A DNA stretch of 24,301 nucleotides from an uncultured Oscillospiraceae bacterium (GTDB lineage Bacteria; Bacillota; Clostridia; Oscillospirales; Oscillospiraceae), in the NCBI GenBank assembly GCA_900763675.1, contig CAAFLE010000090.1, positions 1 through 24,301 on the forward strand, in the 5' to 3' direction. How positions within the stretch are numbered: the first letter of the stretch is position 1; each line of letters starts with the position of its first letter. The notes below the pieces were generated by a model. That model saw only the letters and a program-made list of their open reading frames with translations. It ran no database searches and was not told the origin of the DNA. Below, one piece after another: positions 22,848 through 24,301 of the stretch. A program made the position numbers and the translations under genes.

Positions 22848-22912
22848 AATCTGCACCGTCCTTTTTTACAAATGACTGAAAAGTCTCGCAAACGTGCGGG
22901 CAAAGCGGGTGC

Positions 22913-22930
22913 GCTGCGGCGAGCCGCAGC
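22913..22930. other. Short GC hairpin upstream of the AraC-type gene
   Basis: GCTGCGGC and GCCGCAGC are complementary with only two bases between, so in practice a 6-bp stem with the loop CGAG. It is the third hairpin of the gap between the carrier and the AraC-type gene. There is no T tract. Confidence 0.4.
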
Positions 22931-22935
22931 CCTTC

Positions 22936-22969
22936 TCAAACAAGAGCAGGCGAAGCGGCTCTTGTTTGA
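22936..22969. other. 12-bp perfect hairpin in the carrier-AraC gap
   Basis: The arms 22936-22947 and 22958-22969 pair perfectly around a 10-nt loop. It stands next to the larger hairpin at 22972-23009. No T tract follows on either strand, so its role may be RNA stability or protein binding. Confidence 0.5.
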
Positions 22970-22971
22970 AG

Positions 22972-23011
22972 AATACCGGTTGTACGCCATGGGGCGTACA
23001 ACCGGTATTTT
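22972..23011. terminator. 17-bp perfect hairpin downstream of the carrier gene
   Basis: Arms 22972-22988 and 22993-23009 pair perfectly around a 4-nt loop. It lies 36 bases after the carrier's stop codon. The T run is short (TTTT on the plus strand, ATTCTTC on the minus strand), so termination of the carrier transcript is likely but may be incomplete. Confidence 0.65.
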
Positions 23012-23044
23012 ACCATTAGATCATGCGATAACTCAAGCGGAAAT

Positions 23045-24301
23045 TCAGCTCAGCACCGCCATCGCGATCGTAAGGACGACGCCGACGACGATAAACAGCG
23101 TGAGGAGCAGCTTCCACGCCCACTTCAGCCAGCTCTCGTAGGGGACGCGCGCGAGCGCGAGGCCGCCCATGATGAAGCCGCAGGTCGGGGTGAAGAGGTT
23201 GACGAAGCCGTTGGCGGCAACGTTGATCATGATGGAGGTCTCTACGCTCCAGCCCATGCCGGCGACGATCGGGGAGACGATCGGGGCGGACAGACCGGCG
23301 AGACCGGAGGAACTCGGAACAAGGAAGCTGAGACCGACGTGGAGTATGTAGTCAAGCAGAGCAAACACACCCGCGGAAACGCCGGACTGGCTGAGCGCGG
23401 TGACGGAGGCTTCGACCAGCCAGGTGCCGAGACCGGTGGCGGCCATGATAACGCTGGTGGCACGAGCCATCGCGATGACGAGGTTGACGGAGACCATGTC
23501 GCCGAAGCCGTTGGCGATGAGCTTCATGAGCTGGCCCTTGTCCTCGAGACCGACGATGCCGATGATGATGCCCATGAGCAGGAACCAGGTGGCGGCGTCA
23601 TAGAACCACCAGTCGCCGAGGCAGGCGCCGGTGAGCCAGGTGGTGGAGCTCGAGAAAGCGTTGTACATGGTTTCGCTCAGGCTGCCCCAGGGAATGAAGC
23701 CGAGGATCATCACGACGAAGGAGAGAGCGAACAGCCACAGCACGGCCTTCTGGCGGCCGGTGAGCTTCGCGGTGGTGACGTCCTTGCCGCCGTAAGCCTT
23801 CTGGCACTCGTCGAGCTGCGCGGCGGTGAGGATGGAGCCCTTGTTGGCGCGGACCTTCTTCGCGTAAGCGGTGACAAACAGTACGGAGAGAAGGTAGGCG
23901 GAGAGCCAGAGAATGATGCCGATGACATAGGTGGTGCCCATGTTCACTTCGACACCGACGGAGGTCGCGGCAGCGACGGCGGCGCCGGTCGCGAACGGGT
24001 TGATGGTGGAGCCGAGAACGCCGGTGCCGGCGCCGAGCAGGACGGTGGCCGCGCCGACGATCGGGTCAAAGCCGGCGGCCATCATCGTGGCGGCGAGCAG
24101 GATATAGAAGCCAACGGTCTCTTCGCCCATGCCGTAGGTCGTGCCGCCGACGGAGAACAGGAACATGAGGATCCAAATGAGCACGAGCTCTTTGCCGTGC
24201 AGCTTGCGGACGAGCGTGTGGATGCCGGTTTCAAGAGCGCCGGTGGCGTTCACGATGGCAAGGAACGCGCCGAGGCAGAATACGAACGTGATAACGTCAG
24301 A
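23045..24301 (-). CDS. YfcC/DcuC-type membrane carrier (partial, start beyond window)
   Basis: The frame is open to the window edge, so the N-terminus is missing; 418 residues are visible. It has many hydrophobic segments (about ten). Family motifs include GVLGSTINPFATGAAVAAAT, FLVPSSSGLAGLSAPIVSPI and NLFTPTCGFIMGGLALARVP, which match the YfcC/C4-dicarboxylate-anaerobic-carrier superfamily. A GTG at 24253 lies inside the conserved N-terminal part (ITFVFCLGAFLAIVNATGAL) and is unlikely to be the true start. Members annotated as basic amino acid antiporters or peptide/dicarboxylate carriers exist; the ArgR and AraC genes downstream make an amino acid such as arginine or ornithine plausible, but this is inference only. 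Confidence 0.88.
   Translation of the reverse strand, partial: SDVITFVFCLGAFLAIVNATGALETGIHTLVRKLHGKELVLIWILMFLFSVGGTTYGMGEETVGFYILLAATMMAAGFDPIVGAATVLLGAGTGVLGSTINPFATGAAVAAATSVGVEVNMGTTYVIGIILWLSAYLLSVLFVTAYAKKVRANKGSILTAAQLDECQKAYGGKDVTTAKLTGRQKAVLWLFALSFVVMILGFIPWGSLSETMYNAFSSSTTWLTGACLGDWWFYDAATWFLLMGIIIGIVGLEDKGQLMKLIANGFGDMVSVNLVIAMARATSVIMAATGLGTWLVEASVTALSQSGVSAGVFALLDYILHVGLSFLVPSSSGLAGLSAPIVSPIVAGMGWSVETSIMINVAANGFVNLFTPTCGFIMGGLALARVPYESWLKWAWKLLLTLFIVVGVVLTIAMAVLS

Overview
The window looks like a chromosome segment of a moderately GC-rich anaerobic clostridium, most likely an Oscillospirales-type gut Firmicute. This rests on clostridial-style 5S/tRNA genes, consensus sigma-A promoters (TTGACA-N17-TATAAT) in a GC-rich background, AGGAGG-type ribosome binding sites, a type III glutamine synthetase, a glutamate synthase split into separate domain proteins, an ANTAR regulator, a YtrA-type GntR/ABC operon and an ArgR/AhrC repressor. 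The placement is inference; there is no 16S gene here. No phage, transposon, CRISPR array or toxin-antitoxin system is visible.

Layout. (1) 1-1039: the end of an rRNA operon, with the last bases of 23S rRNA, a 5S rRNA gene and tRNAs Asn, CAT (probably Ile2), Trp, Met, Glu and Val. Hairpins sit in the spacers, consensus-like promoters precede 5S and tRNA-Met, and a strong terminator closes the cluster. (2) 1040-8653: a nitrogen-assimilation locus. A leftward operon encodes the three parts of a ferredoxin-type glutamate synthase (amidotransferase, FeS/FMN synthase, GXGXG domain), a short type I-like glutamine synthetase and an ANTAR antiterminator with a degenerate receiver. Diverging from it is glnN, the type III glutamine synthetase. 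Each divergent promoter is followed at once by an intrinsic-terminator hairpin in the leader, so both transcripts look controlled by attenuation. (3) 8659-13342: rightward genes for a DUF1275 membrane protein, a large U32 protein, a small HAAS-like membrane protein, a DUF2974 alpha/beta hydrolase and a tiny secreted or anchored Tyr/Trp-rich peptide. (4) 13351-17246: a GT4 glycosyltransferase (leftward), diverging from a polyprenyl-phosphate sugar transferase, a DUF2284 metal-binding protein and a DnaQ-like exonuclease. (5) 17256-18677: a leftward ECF sigma factor with its membrane partner. (6) 18838-20893: a rightward GntR(YtrA)-ABC-permease operon. (7) 21003-24301: leftward ArgR, translationally coupled to an unusual AraC-type regulator with two HTH domains, and a YfcC/DcuC-type carrier cut by the window end.

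How the genes work together. Region 2 is the most coherent unit. Glutamine made by either synthetase feeds the amidotransferase, ammonia passes to the FMN subunit to make glutamate, and the last gene of the operon encodes an RNA-binding antiterminator that is the obvious candidate to read the attenuators upstream of both transcription units. Region 7 suggests amino-acid-responsive control of a carrier, but the substrate is not shown by the sequence. The other blocks are ordinary small operons.
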